A stretch of DNA of 38,148 nt from RGIG3528 sp045629005. GTDB lineage: Bacteria; Bacillota; Clostridia; Lachnospirales; Lachnospiraceae. Of this stretch, positions 24,447 through 32,137 are shown piece by piece (the stretch's first letter is position 1; the number at the start of each line of letters is the position of its first letter). The notes below the pieces were generated by a model that saw only the letters and a program-made list of their open reading frames with translations, was not told the origin of the DNA and ran no database searches. The stretch lies in assembly GCA_045629005.1 (NCBI GenBank), contig JAZQQJ010000071.1:1-38148 (forward strand), read 5' to 3'. The translations under genes were made by a program, and so were the position numbers.

Positions 24447-24474
24447 TTTTCAAAAATAAAATCCATGCTATACT
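24447..24474 (+). promoter_or_regulatory. Promoter of the lytTR/LiaF-like unit
   Basis: TTTTCA (24447-24452), 16 bases, then TATACT (24469-24474). A good -10 with a poor -35 fits an activator-dependent promoter. Confidence 0.6.
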
Positions 24475-24498
24475 GTGCTCAACGAAAGGAAAACAGAC

Positions 24499-24948
24499 AT
24501 GAAATTCAAAGTTGAGATTGACGAAAACTGCATAGAACCCGAAGTTACCGTCAAATGCCGCGAGCTGAGTCCTGAAGTTATTGCTCTTCAGAAAGCACTC
24601 ACCTCACCGGGAGTCGGAAGCCAGACACTCTCTCTTATTAAAGAGGACACCGAGTACTTCCTCTCCGCAGACGACATCATCTTCTTCGAGACAGACGAGC
24701 GGTCGGTCAGCGCACACACAGTCGACAATGTGTATCTGACAAAGTACAAGCTTTACGAAATCGAAAAGATGTTCCCGCTTACCTTCATGAGAGTTTCCAA
24801 ATCGGCAATAGTGAACGTTAACAAAATCTATTCTATAACAAAAGGCATCTCGAGCTGCTTCATACAGTTTGCAGGATCGATCAAGCAGCTGTATGTTTCG
24901 AGAATGTACTACAAACCACTTAGAGACAGAATGGATGAAAGGAGATAG
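24499..24948 (+). CDS. Stand-alone LytTR-domain transcription regulator
   Basis: A 149-residue DNA-binding protein with no receiver domain. Residues about 45-145 form the LytTR domain (EYFLSADDIIFFETDERSVSAHTVDNVYLTKYKLYE, FMRVSKSAIVNVNKIYSI). The first 40 residues are a short acidic N-terminal region of unknown role. Start choice: GAAAGGA lies 8-9 bases before this ATG, and the frame is open a little further upstream. The next gene, for a membrane protein, begins 3 bases after the stop codon. A receiver-less LytTR protein paired with a membrane partner is the layout of LytTR regulatory systems such as HdrRM and BrsRM, in which the membrane protein holds the regulator inactive. A 9-12-9 repeat in front suggests autoregulation. 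Confidence 0.88.
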   Translation: MKFKVEIDENCIEPEVTVKCRELSPEVIALQKALTSPGVGSQTLSLIKEDTEYFLSADDIIFFETDERSVSAHTVDNVYLTKYKLYEIEKMFPLTFMRVSKSAIVNVNKIYSITKGISSCFIQFAGSIKQLYVSRMYYKPLRDRMDERR

Positions 24949-24951
24949 AAT

Positions 24952-25746
24952 ATGAACATTACAATTAACAACAATAACAAATCAACAACAAAGAGAGTTT
25001 TATGGGGTATCATTTTACTTCTTACCGTTGCAGCAATCATTGTTTCGGCTCTTGGCTTATGGGAGTTCCCTCAGATGTCCGTAGGCAGCATCATCTGGAC
25101 AGTTCTTTCACTGCTCATCCTCATCGAAGGCATCTCCAGCAGAAGCTTCGTTGAAATATGTATGCCTCTCGCAATTCTTGCAATAGTTTGGAAACAGTAC
25201 ATCGGACTTGCAAATGTAAACAACTGGCTTCTTGTCCTTTGTGGCTTACTGCTTTCCATCGGTTTAAAATTTGTTTTCCCGTCTTTCAAAAAAAAAGTTA
25301 ACATAAACGTTAACGGTCAGGAAATAGATGGCGACAAATGGAATCATTTTTCAAACAACTGCAACAATGACGGCTCAAACACAAACTTTAAAGATGCAAC
25401 CTTTGAATCAACAGGCGACAATGATTGTGCAGAAGTAAACTTCGGATCACAGACCAAGTACTATAAGAGCCAGACCTTCGAATCAGCCTGCATCGAAGCA
25501 AACTTTGCTTCCATCAAGGCATACTTCACAGATGCAAAGATGCTTAATGACAGCGCACATGTAAGTGTTGAGTGTAATTTCGGTTCCGCAGAGCTCTTCA
25601 TCCCGAAGGAATGGAAGGTTCAGGTCAAGGGAGACGGCGCTTTCTCAGGCGTTAACGAACGCGGCGAAGTAGAATGGGATGGTATTCACACACTTTACCT
25701 CAGCACAGAAGTTAACTTCGGCGGACTTACAATTCATCACGTATAA
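24952..25746 (+). CDS. LiaF-like membrane protein, probable partner of the LytTR regulator
   Basis: A 264-residue protein. The first 115 residues hold about four hydrophobic segments (VLWGIILLLTVAAIIVSALG, SIIWTVLSLLILIEGI, VEICMPLAILAIVW, WLLVLCGLLLSIGLKFVF). The soluble C-terminal half (about 125-264) is a repeating beta structure (TFESACIEANFASIKAYF, VECNFGSAELFIPKEW, LSTEVNFGGLTI) like the cell-envelope-stress domain of LiaF-type proteins. The Asn-rich N terminus (ITINNNNKS) is odd. GAAAGGAGAT precedes the start inside the end of the LytTR gene, so translation is coupled. I infer that it senses envelope stress and controls the LytTR protein; LiaF itself normally pairs with a histidine kinase, not with LytTR. 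Confidence 0.78.
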   Translation: MNITINNNNKSTTKRVLWGIILLLTVAAIIVSALGLWEFPQMSVGSIIWTVLSLLILIEGISSRSFVEICMPLAILAIVWKQYIGLANVNNWLLVLCGLLLSIGLKFVFPSFKKKVNINVNGQEIDGDKWNHFSNNCNNDGSNTNFKDATFESTGDNDCAEVNFGSQTKYYKSQTFESACIEANFASIKAYFTDAKMLNDSAHVSVECNFGSAELFIPKEWKVQVKGDGAFSGVNERGEVEWDGIHTLYLSTEVNFGGLTIHHV

Positions 25747-25787
25747 AAAACTCTTGCATATAATTGACGAAAACGTCATTATAAATT

Positions 25788-25821
25788 GAGCGGACAGCAA
25801 AATTGCTGCCCGCTCTTCTTT
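25788..25821. terminator. Bidirectional terminator after the LiaF-like gene
   Basis: GAGCGG-A-CAGCAA and TTGCTG-C-CCGCTC form a 12-pair stem with one A/C mismatch (25788-25815), followed by TTCTTTATT on the plus strand. It lies just before the stop codon of the converging peptidase gene at 25823, so it can serve both. Confidence 0.85.
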
Positions 25822-25822
25822 A

Positions 25823-26836
25823 TTATCTGAATTCTGTTCTGAGTTCTGCTTTACCGTTTTTCAGTGTAAATTCTCCGATAGCGCCGTTTATGATGGTGAT
25901 ACTCGGTTTAACGTGTCCTATGTCAGCGCCTGTAATGATGGGAAGTCCAAGGTCTCCGATTGCATTCTGAACAGCTTCTTCGAAGGTGATGTCGGTATCA
26001 CTTCGATAAAAGCACGGTCTTCCGAACACAAAGCCCTTTGCATGTTCAAACCAGCCTGCATATTTAAGCTGAAGAAGGGCCAGGGTCAGATTTTCTCCTG
26101 TGAGTGCAAAACTTTCAAGGCACCAGACAATGCCGTCATCCTTATACCTTTCAATGAAACCTTTCGTGTCCTGATAGGGTGTCCCGATGAGGAAAGAAAT
26201 CACATCAAGGCAACCGCCAATCATGCGGCCTTTTATATTCATTTCCTGCTCGTTGTGAAGACCGGACCACTTTACAAGTGCATCTTCATTATAAGTTTCC
26301 TTTCCGGTAATACGCTCTTGAAAACTGCTCTGGTAGAAATTAAAGTTCGTCTGAACAACATCTTCTCCACGAAGAATCTTAATATTGTCTTCCAAAGCCT
26401 TGTGCCACGGATGCATACTGAACTCTGCATAGTTATGGGAATAAACCGTTGCAATATCATACTTTGTTGTAAGCCCGAAAAGAAGACCTGTCGGGTCAGA
26501 ATAGCCCTGATACCACTTTGGATTTTTAACAATGGCATCGTAATCGACATATGGAAGCATTTCAAAAAGATAATCTCCGCCTGCAGCAGAGATAATAGCT
26601 TTAACCTGCGGGTTATCAACAAGCTGGGCAAGTTCTCCTGCTCTTGTTTTCGCATCAGAACTTCTGCCCTTTTCATCCTTGTGGACGTTATCCGTTTTTG
26701 TAACCTGAATGTTCCTTGCTGCAAATTCTTCCTGCGCATATGTTGCGCGTGCAATATCAACTTCTTCTGCAAGACCGCCCGATAATGCTGTAACCCCTAT
26801 AAGCTCGTTATCATGAATAAAGTCCGGATATATCAT
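25823..26836 (-). CDS. S66-family LD-carboxypeptidase / MccF-like peptidase
   Basis: A 337-residue cytosolic serine peptidase. The catalytic triad is visible: Ser113 in GYSDPTG, Glu241 in CLESFALTG and His308 in GADIGHVKP. Members either cleave the L,D bond of murein tetrapeptides during recycling or, in the MccF subgroup, destroy microcin C-like antibiotics; sequence alone does not decide. The ATG at 26834-26836 is chosen over a GTG two codons upstream because AGGAG is 8 bases before it and overlaps the GTG. It is a single-gene unit converging with the LytTR unit. Confidence 0.9.
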   Translation of the reverse strand: MIYPDFIHDNELIGVTALSGGLAEEVDIARATYAQEEFAARNIQVTKTDNVHKDEKGRSSDAKTRAGELAQLVDNPQVKAIISAAGGDYLFEMLPYVDYDAIVKNPKWYQGYSDPTGLLFGLTTKYDIATVYSHNYAEFSMHPWHKALEDNIKILRGEDVVQTNFNFYQSSFQERITGKETYNEDALVKWSGLHNEQEMNIKGRMIGGCLDVISFLIGTPYQDTKGFIERYKDDGIVWCLESFALTGENLTLALLQLKYAGWFEHAKGFVFGRPCFYRSDTDITFEEAVQNAIGDLGLPIITGADIGHVKPSITIINGAIGEFTLKNGKAELRTEFR

Positions 26837-26988
26837 TTCCACGTCTCCTGTTTGATTTTAATGGTTTTTCCACAATCAGTATAACATTTCCCCATTCCTT
26901 CACGCAAGCCCGTCAAATCCGTTGAAAGTTTACTTTACTTAACGCAGGAAAAAAGCTACACTAACGGTAATAAACGGAGGGTCGGACT

Positions 26989-29244
26989 ATGACAGACACA
27001 CAGCTTAATGAGCTTTTAAATTCACTTTCTCTTGATGAAAAAATCGGTCAGCTTTTACAGGTTACCGGTGGGTTATACGATGACGACGCACTTGTTACAG
27101 GAGCGCTTGATTATTTTAAAATTACTGAGGACGAGAAGAAGCTTACAGGCTCCATCCTCAGCGTGAGTGGTGCAGAAAAGCTTAAGAAACTGCAGGATAA
27201 GTGTATGGCCGCACAGCCTCATCATATTCCTCAGGTATTTATGCTGGATATAATAAACGGCTACGAAACAATATATCCCGTTCCTCTCGGACAGGGTGCT
27301 TCTTTCAATCCCGAGCTCACCGAAAAGCTTGCCGAGGTGGCTGCAAGAGAAGGTGCTGCCGCAGGTGTACATGTAACCTTTTCTCCGATGTGCGATCTCG
27401 TAAGGGACGCTCGCTGGGGTCGTGTCATGGAATCCACCGGTGAGGACCCGTACCTGAACGGACTTATGGGCGCTGCCATGGTGCGTGGTTATCAGGGTAA
27501 AAATGTACGCGAAAAAGGAAGACTCGGCTCATGCATTAAGCACTTTGCAGGATACGGCGGCGCAGAAGGCGGTCGTGACTACGACACCGTTGAACTTTCC
27601 GAACGTACGCTCCGCGATTCCTATCTTCCCGCATACAAGGAGGCTGTTGACGCAGGCGCAAAGCTCGTCATGACAAGCTTTAACGTTCTTAACCAGGTTC
27701 CTTCATCCGGTAACAGATGGCTTATGACGGACGTTCTTCGCGATGAAATGGGCTTCACGGGCATGACCATCTCTGATTATGGTGCAATTAAGGAAATGGT
27801 TAACCATGGTTTTGCAAAAGATGAAACCCGGGCAGGTGAACTGGCCATCAAAGCCGGCGTAGATATGGATATGATGTCCTTCTGCTATATAAGAGGTTTA
27901 AAGCAGCTTGTTTCCGAAGGAAAAATCTCCGAAGACGTTATAGATGCGTCTGTTATGAGAGTTCTTAAGCTTAAGAATGAGCTCGGTCTTTTTGAAAATC
28001 CTTATAAAGATGCAAGTGAAACAGATGAAAAGGCATTAATTCTCTGTGACGAACACCGGGCACTTGCCCGTAAGGCCGCTGCCGAATCTTTTGTTCTTCT
28101 GAAAAATGAGGAGGACATTCTTCCGTTTTCTTCTGAAAACGCAAAGAGCCTTGCTTTTATCGGACCTTTCGTAGACAGCCACAAGGTATACGGTTCCTGG
28201 ACATTTCCAAAGGATGAAAAGAAATCCATGGTAACGATTCATCAGGGTGTAGAGGCATTGAAGCCCGCACAAGACTGTTCCTTTGTTCAGGGAAGCCAGT
28301 TCTTCTCAACAAATATGCGTTTCAAGAACGGTGAACGTCTTGAACACGATATTCTTAAAACAGAATCTCTTCTTGACGAGGCTCTTGCAAGTGCAAAAAA
28401 AGCCGATACTGTTGTTATGTGCATAGGTGAGTACAATCAGCAGACCGGCGAGGCTGCAAGCCGCACGGAAATAAGGATTCCCGATGAGCAGATAGGACTG
28501 CTTCGCAAGGTTCATGAAGTTAATGATAATATTGTTACTCTCGTATTTACCGGAAGACCTCTGGAGCTTAAAGAGGTTTCCGAGCTTTCAAAAGCTGTTA
28601 TGATTGTATGGTTCCCGGGCGTGGAAAGCGGAAATGCCATTGCCGACGTGCTTTTTGGAAAATCCGAGCCCGGCGGACGTCTTCCAATGAGTTTCCCTTA
28701 TTCGGTTGCACAGCTTCCCTGCTACTACAACCGTTTCCACAGCGGAAGACCTAATAACGGAACATTAAATCAGTCCTTTGTTATGGGTTACATTGACCAA
28801 ATCGATAAAATGCTTTATCCTTTCGGTTCCGGTGAAACATATACAAGCTTCGAATACAGCCCCGTAACGCTTTCAAGTAATGAGCTCACTAAGGCCGAGC
28901 TTCCAAATGCAGAATTTTCACATGCACCACTTTTAGACGGAGGAAGCATCATCGCTTCGATTACATTGAAAAACACAGGTTCTCGTCCCGGCACCGAAAC
29001 AGTCCAGATGTACATTCAGGATCTTTTCGGTAGCGTTGTACGTCCCCGTAAGGAACTGAAGGGCTTTAAGAAAGTTTCTCTTGCCCCGGGCGAATCTACT
29101 GTTGTTTCATTTGAAATTAAGGAATCTATGCTTCGTTTCTACGACATAAACATGAAATATGTATCGGAGCCCGGTGATTTCAAGGTTTACGTAGGCCATG
29201 ACAGTGAAACGGACAATTTCGCAAGCTTTACCATTGGAGAATAA
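26989..29244 (+). CDS. Glycoside hydrolase family 3 beta-glycosidase (beta-glucosidase or xylosidase)
   Basis: A 751-residue cytosolic enzyme with no signal peptide. The N-terminal barrel contains the family motifs GRVMESTGEDPYL and KHFAGYGGAEGGRDY, and the nucleophile Asp263 in ISDYGAI. The second alpha/beta domain (VLLKNEEDILPF, VMCIGEYNQQTGEAASR, GGRLPMSFPYS) and a C-terminal fibronectin-like domain (TVQMYIQDLFGSVVRPRKELKGF) follow. GGAGGG stands 7 bases before the start. Glucose versus xylose specificity cannot be read here. A CE2 acetylesterase follows after one base, so imported acetylated oligosaccharides are the likely substrates. Confidence 0.95.
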   Translation: MTDTQLNELLNSLSLDEKIGQLLQVTGGLYDDDALVTGALDYFKITEDEKKLTGSILSVSGAEKLKKLQDKCMAAQPHHIPQVFMLDIINGYETIYPVPLGQGASFNPELTEKLAEVAAREGAAAGVHVTFSPMCDLVRDARWGRVMESTGEDPYLNGLMGAAMVRGYQGKNVREKGRLGSCIKHFAGYGGAEGGRDYDTVELSERTLRDSYLPAYKEAVDAGAKLVMTSFNVLNQVPSSGNRWLMTDVLRDEMGFTGMTISDYGAIKEMVNHGFAKDETRAGELAIKAGVDMDMMSFCYIRGLKQLVSEGKISEDVIDASVMRVLKLKNELGLFENPYKDASETDEKALILCDEHRALARKAAAESFVLLKNEEDILPFSSENAKSLAFIGPFVDSHKVYGSWTFPKDEKKSMVTIHQGVEALKPAQDCSFVQGSQFFSTNMRFKNGERLEHDILKTESLLDEALASAKKADTVVMCIGEYNQQTGEAASRTEIRIPDEQIGLLRKVHEVNDNIVTLVFTGRPLELKEVSELSKAVMIVWFPGVESGNAIADVLFGKSEPGGRLPMSFPYSVAQLPCYYNRFHSGRPNNGTLNQSFVMGYIDQIDKMLYPFGSGETYTSFEYSPVTLSSNELTKAELPNAEFSHAPLLDGGSIIASITLKNTGSRPGTETVQMYIQDLFGSVVRPRKELKGFKKVSLAPGESTVVSFEIKESMLRFYDINMKYVSEPGDFKVYVGHDSETDNFASFTIGE

Positions 29245-29245
29245 G

Positions 29246-30292
29246 ATGATTACTAAGAAAATTTCCGATTTGGATATAAAAATCCTTGGAAGACACATAA
29301 TAAAAGATGATATTCTTTATCTTTCCTTTTCGGCATCTTCTGTAGAGTTTAACTTCACAGGCTCTTCCCTTTCGATGCGTATACGCACAGACCGTGCCGA
29401 CGACGATATTCAAAGAGGCTATCTTGGCGTTTTTGTAGATGGTAGGTTCTCTCATAAAATTAAGCTCGATAAGCCCGAGGGCGACTACGAAGTTTATAAA
29501 GCCGCTGCCGCTGTGCCCGTTGTTATACGCATTATGCGCTTTTCGGAAAACAATTTCGGAAAAGCGGGTCTCATCTCCGCGACATTTGACGGAGAAATTA
29601 CAAGAACTCCGGACAAGGATTTTAAAATCGAGTTCATAGGTGATTCCATTACTTGTGGTTACGGCGTGGAAGGCGTTTTTATGAAGGACAATTTCTCCAC
29701 TGCCACTGAAAATCCGTACCGCGCATATTCCATGAAGACCGTCGAATTGCTTGATGCCGACTTTTCCTTCTGTTCGTGGAGCGGAAACGGCATTGTTACA
29801 AACTGGATTCCTCCGGAGCGTGACGAGCCCGACCACAGTGTTCCGTTCATGCCGGAGCTTTACCCTTACACAGACCTTGCAGGTGCTGCATTTCAGGGAT
29901 TTAAGGATGCGCCTGAATACGATTTCGATTCTTTTCAGCCCGATGTTGTTATTCTGAATCTTGGAACGAACGATCACAGCTTCACACGCGGAATTGAAGC
30001 CCGCGTTGAGGACTTTGGCACACGCTACGGAAATTTTGTCCGTTTCATTCGCTCAAAGCGTCCGAACGCAGCAATTATCGGTTGTCTCGGTGTTATGGGA
30101 CAGGACCTTTGTAAAGAAGAAGCCCGAAGGTTTAAGCTTCTTAACGATAAAAACGCTTTCTATATGGAATTTGATTTGCAGAAGGAAGAAGACGGTATCG
30201 GTGTAGACTGGCATCCTTCAGAAGTTACTCACACTAAAATGGCAGAAAAGCTTTCAGCATTTATCAGGAGCAATGTATGTCAGACAAAATGA
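29246..30292 (+). CDS. CE2-family SGNH acetyl(xylan) esterase
   Basis: A 348-residue enzyme with the two-domain CE2 layout: an N-terminal jelly-roll (residues about 1-120) and a C-terminal SGNH hydrolase fold. The nucleophile is Ser134 in FIGDSITCGYG. GTND (240-243) is the family's block III, and DWHPSEVTH (His323) carries the catalytic His. CE2 enzymes remove acetyl groups from xylan-derived and gluco-oligosaccharides. No signal peptide is seen, so it acts inside the cell with the GH3 enzyme whose stop codon is one base upstream. Its ribosome binding site GGAG is in the last codons of the GH3 gene. Confidence 0.93.
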   Translation: MITKKISDLDIKILGRHIIKDDILYLSFSASSVEFNFTGSSLSMRIRTDRADDDIQRGYLGVFVDGRFSHKIKLDKPEGDYEVYKAAAAVPVVIRIMRFSENNFGKAGLISATFDGEITRTPDKDFKIEFIGDSITCGYGVEGVFMKDNFSTATENPYRAYSMKTVELLDADFSFCSWSGNGIVTNWIPPERDEPDHSVPFMPELYPYTDLAGAAFQGFKDAPEYDFDSFQPDVVILNLGTNDHSFTRGIEARVEDFGTRYGNFVRFIRSKRPNAAIIGCLGVMGQDLCKEEARRFKLLNDKNAFYMEFDLQKEEDGIGVDWHPSEVTHTKMAEKLSAFIRSNVCQTK

Positions 30293-30981
30293 CAACAGCC
30301 GAAACAAAAGAAATACGCCCGATTGCTTACATCCACACGGATTTTTCCGATAAATTCGGGATTCCCCGTCAGAGCAATCTCATTTCAGAGCTTAAAGGGC
30401 GTATTATTTTTGAGCCCGAATTTCGGGACGCCAACGCAGTTCGTGAGATTGAACAGTATTCGCATCTCTGGCTGATTTGGGGTTTCTCCGCAAATGAAGA
30501 AGGTGAATTTCGCCCGACGGTTCGTCCTCCGAGACTTGGTGGGAACACACGTGTCGGTGTTTTTGCGTCACGCTCTCCTTTCAGGCCGAATTCTCTTGGC
30601 TTAAGCGTTGTCAAACTTGAAAAAGTGGAGCTTTCTGCCGAAAACGGTCCGGTAATTACAGTTTCTTCCGTCGATATGTTGGACGGAACTCCGATTTATG
30701 ACATAAAGCCTTATCTTCCATATGTTGATTCCGTGCCGGATGCAACAGATGGTTTTGCGTTAAATAAAAAGGAAGGCACGTTAATCGTTACCTTCCTTGA
30801 TAATTTAAAGGAAATTGTTCCGGCAGCTTCTCTTGATGCTCTTATCGCAGTGCTTTCGCAGGACCCTCGTCCACAGTATCAGGACGACCCTTCCCGCATC
30901 TACAAAATGGATTTTGCCGGAATGAATGTGTCTTTCACGGTTTCCGGGGACACACTTTGTGTTACCGAATTAAAGCTTTAA
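30277..30981 (+). CDS. trmO: tRNA m6t6A37 methyltransferase TrmO (TsaA/VirR family)
   Basis: A 234-residue enzyme that N6-methylates threonylcarbamoyladenosine in tRNA-Thr. The TsaA core is present: PIAYIHTDFSDKFGIPRQ, EQYSHLWLIW, GVFASRSPFRPNSLGLS, VDMLDGTPIYDIKPY. Its start lies 16 bases inside the CE2 gene with AGGAG 6 bases upstream, so it is translated from the sugar operon although its job is unrelated. A C-terminal extension (about 160-234) follows the core, as in other family members. Its last four codons share a 12-base palindrome with the converging reductase gene. Confidence 0.92.
   Translation: MSDKMTTAETKEIRPIAYIHTDFSDKFGIPRQSNLISELKGRIIFEPEFRDANAVREIEQYSHLWLIWGFSANEEGEFRPTVRPPRLGGNTRVGVFASRSPFRPNSLGLSVVKLEKVELSAENGPVITVSSVDMLDGTPIYDIKPYLPYVDSVPDATDGFALNKKEGTLIVTFLDNLKEIVPAASLDALIAVLSQDPRPQYQDDPSRIYKMDFAGMNVSFTVSGDTLCVTELKL
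30970..30981. other. Palindrome shared by two converging stop codons
   Basis: TTAAAGCTTTAA is a perfect 12-base palindrome. Read either way it encodes Leu-Lys-Leu-stop. Thus trmO and the aldo/keto reductase both end in ELKL, and their 3' ends overlap by exactly this sequence. Confidence 0.9.
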
Positions 30982-32010
30982 CTCGGGGACATTTCCTGTT
31001 TTGATTATTTCAAAATAGTCTTCGTAATTTTTCTTAAGAAGCTTGGGGATGTTCAGCTCGTACGGGCATTTTGTCATGCATGCACCGCATTCAACGCAGT
31101 CCTCAATTTTATGCATTTCACCCTGCCACTTTTCGGAAAGCCAGCCTGCAGAAGGCGCTCTTCTTATCATAAGTGACATACGTGCACATGCATTTACAAC
31201 TATACCGACTGTGCATGGAGCACAGTATCCGCAACCTCGGCAGAAGTCTCCGCCGAGTTTTTTCTTGTCTTCTTCTATAAAGGACTTAATTTCCTCGTCC
31301 ATGGAAACAGGATTTTCCATGAATGAAAGCCACTCATCAAGCTCGTTCATCTTCTGAACGCCCCAAATTGGAATAACATTATCAAACTGAGACATAAAAG
31401 CAAAGCATGCCTTCGAATTGGTGAGAAGCCCGCCTGCAAGGCCTTTCATGGCAATAAAGCCCATGTTTTTCTGCTTACACTTTTCAACAAGGGCAAGCTC
31501 TCTTTCGGTTGAAAGATAGCTGAGAGGGTATTGCAAGGTTTCGTAGAGGCCTGACTCAATAATTTCTTCTGCAATTCCGACTTTATGGGTTGTAATTCCG
31601 ATATGCCTGATTGTGCCTTTATTTTTCTGCTCCTGCATGTATTCGTACATGCCTGTGCCGTCGCCCGGCTTGTAGCATCTGTCAACACAATGGAACTGAT
31701 ATATGTCGATGTAGTCCGTTTTCAACATCTTAAGTGAATTCTCAAGCTGCTTTTTTACATCTTCGACATTCTTTGCATCGGTTTTTGTGGCAATATAAAT
31801 CTTCTCGCGCACACCTGAAAGAGCATTCCCGACCTTTTCTTCGGAATCGGTATATGCATGTGCGGTATCGAAAAATGTCATACCGCCTTCATATGCTTTT
31901 TGAAGTATTTTTACTGCTTCAGGCATTTCAACTCTCTGAAGCGGAAGAACACCGAAACCGTTTTGCGGTGTCGTAATGCCTGTACTGCCCAATGTTATGT
32001 GTTTAATCAT
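30970..32010 (-). CDS. Aldo/keto reductase with C-terminal 4Fe-4S ferredoxin domain
   Basis: A 346-residue oxidoreductase. The barrel has the AKR tetrad: Asp in FFDTAHAYTDSE, Tyr in the same motif, Lys in IATKTD and His in YQFHCVD. The C terminus carries two cysteine sets (CRGCGYCAPC...VVNAC and CVECGACMTKC), so electrons probably come from iron-sulphur clusters as well as NAD(P)H. The substrate is unknown. The frame stays open 37 codons upstream through the 57-bp tandem repeats, but the start at 32010 has GGAG 6 bases before it. Its 3' end overlaps trmO by 12 bases on the opposite strand. Confidence 0.92.
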   Translation of the reverse strand: MIKHITLGSTGITTPQNGFGVLPLQRVEMPEAVKILQKAYEGGMTFFDTAHAYTDSEEKVGNALSGVREKIYIATKTDAKNVEDVKKQLENSLKMLKTDYIDIYQFHCVDRCYKPGDGTGMYEYMQEQKNKGTIRHIGITTHKVGIAEEIIESGLYETLQYPLSYLSTERELALVEKCKQKNMGFIAMKGLAGGLLTNSKACFAFMSQFDNVIPIWGVQKMNELDEWLSFMENPVSMDEEIKSFIEEDKKKLGGDFCRGCGYCAPCTVGIVVNACARMSLMIRRAPSAGWLSEKWQGEMHKIEDCVECGACMTKCPYELNIPKLLKKNYEDYFEIIKTGNVPELKL

Positions 32011-32022
32011 AATAAGCTCCGT

Positions 32023-32133
32023 CTTCACTTTTACACAGCCATAACTGTTCAATGCCATCCGCAAACAAGTTTGCGGCTTCTTCACTTCTACACAGCCATA
32101 ACTGTTCAATGCCATCCGCAAACAAGTTTGCGG
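32023..32133. repeat. Two tandem 54-base repeats (period 57), each ending in a perfect palindrome
   Basis: Copies at 32023-32076 and 32080-32133 differ at one position out of 54 (T or C). Each ends with CCGCAAAC-AA-GTTTGCGG, an 8-pair inverted repeat (32059-32076 and 32116-32133). The rest of each unit includes ACACAGCCATAACTG. No T-run follows on either strand, so these are not ordinary terminators. The layout resembles a short extragenic palindromic repeat. It fills the gap between map and the aldo/keto reductase, which are transcribed in the same direction. Confidence 0.9.
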
Positions 32134-32137
32134 ATAT

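Noticed and set aside
24499..24948. Full response regulator of a two-component system
   Set aside because: There is no receiver domain in 149 residues and no histidine kinase gene beside it.
25913..26785. 290-codon plus-strand frame inside the S66 peptidase gene
   Set aside because: The opposite strand has a full catalytic triad; this frame is Cys- and Phe-rich as antisense shadows often are. The 308-codon frame in purD and the 340-codon frame at 18814-19836 were rejected for the same reason.
32011..32121. 37-codon N-terminal extension of the aldo/keto reductase through the tandem repeats
   Set aside because: The start at 32010 has a well-spaced GGAG and gives the normal family N terminus; the extension only translates the repeat. 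It remains open as a curiosity.
32023..32133. CRISPR array
   Set aside because: There are only two units, separated by 3 bases, with no spacers and no cas genes.
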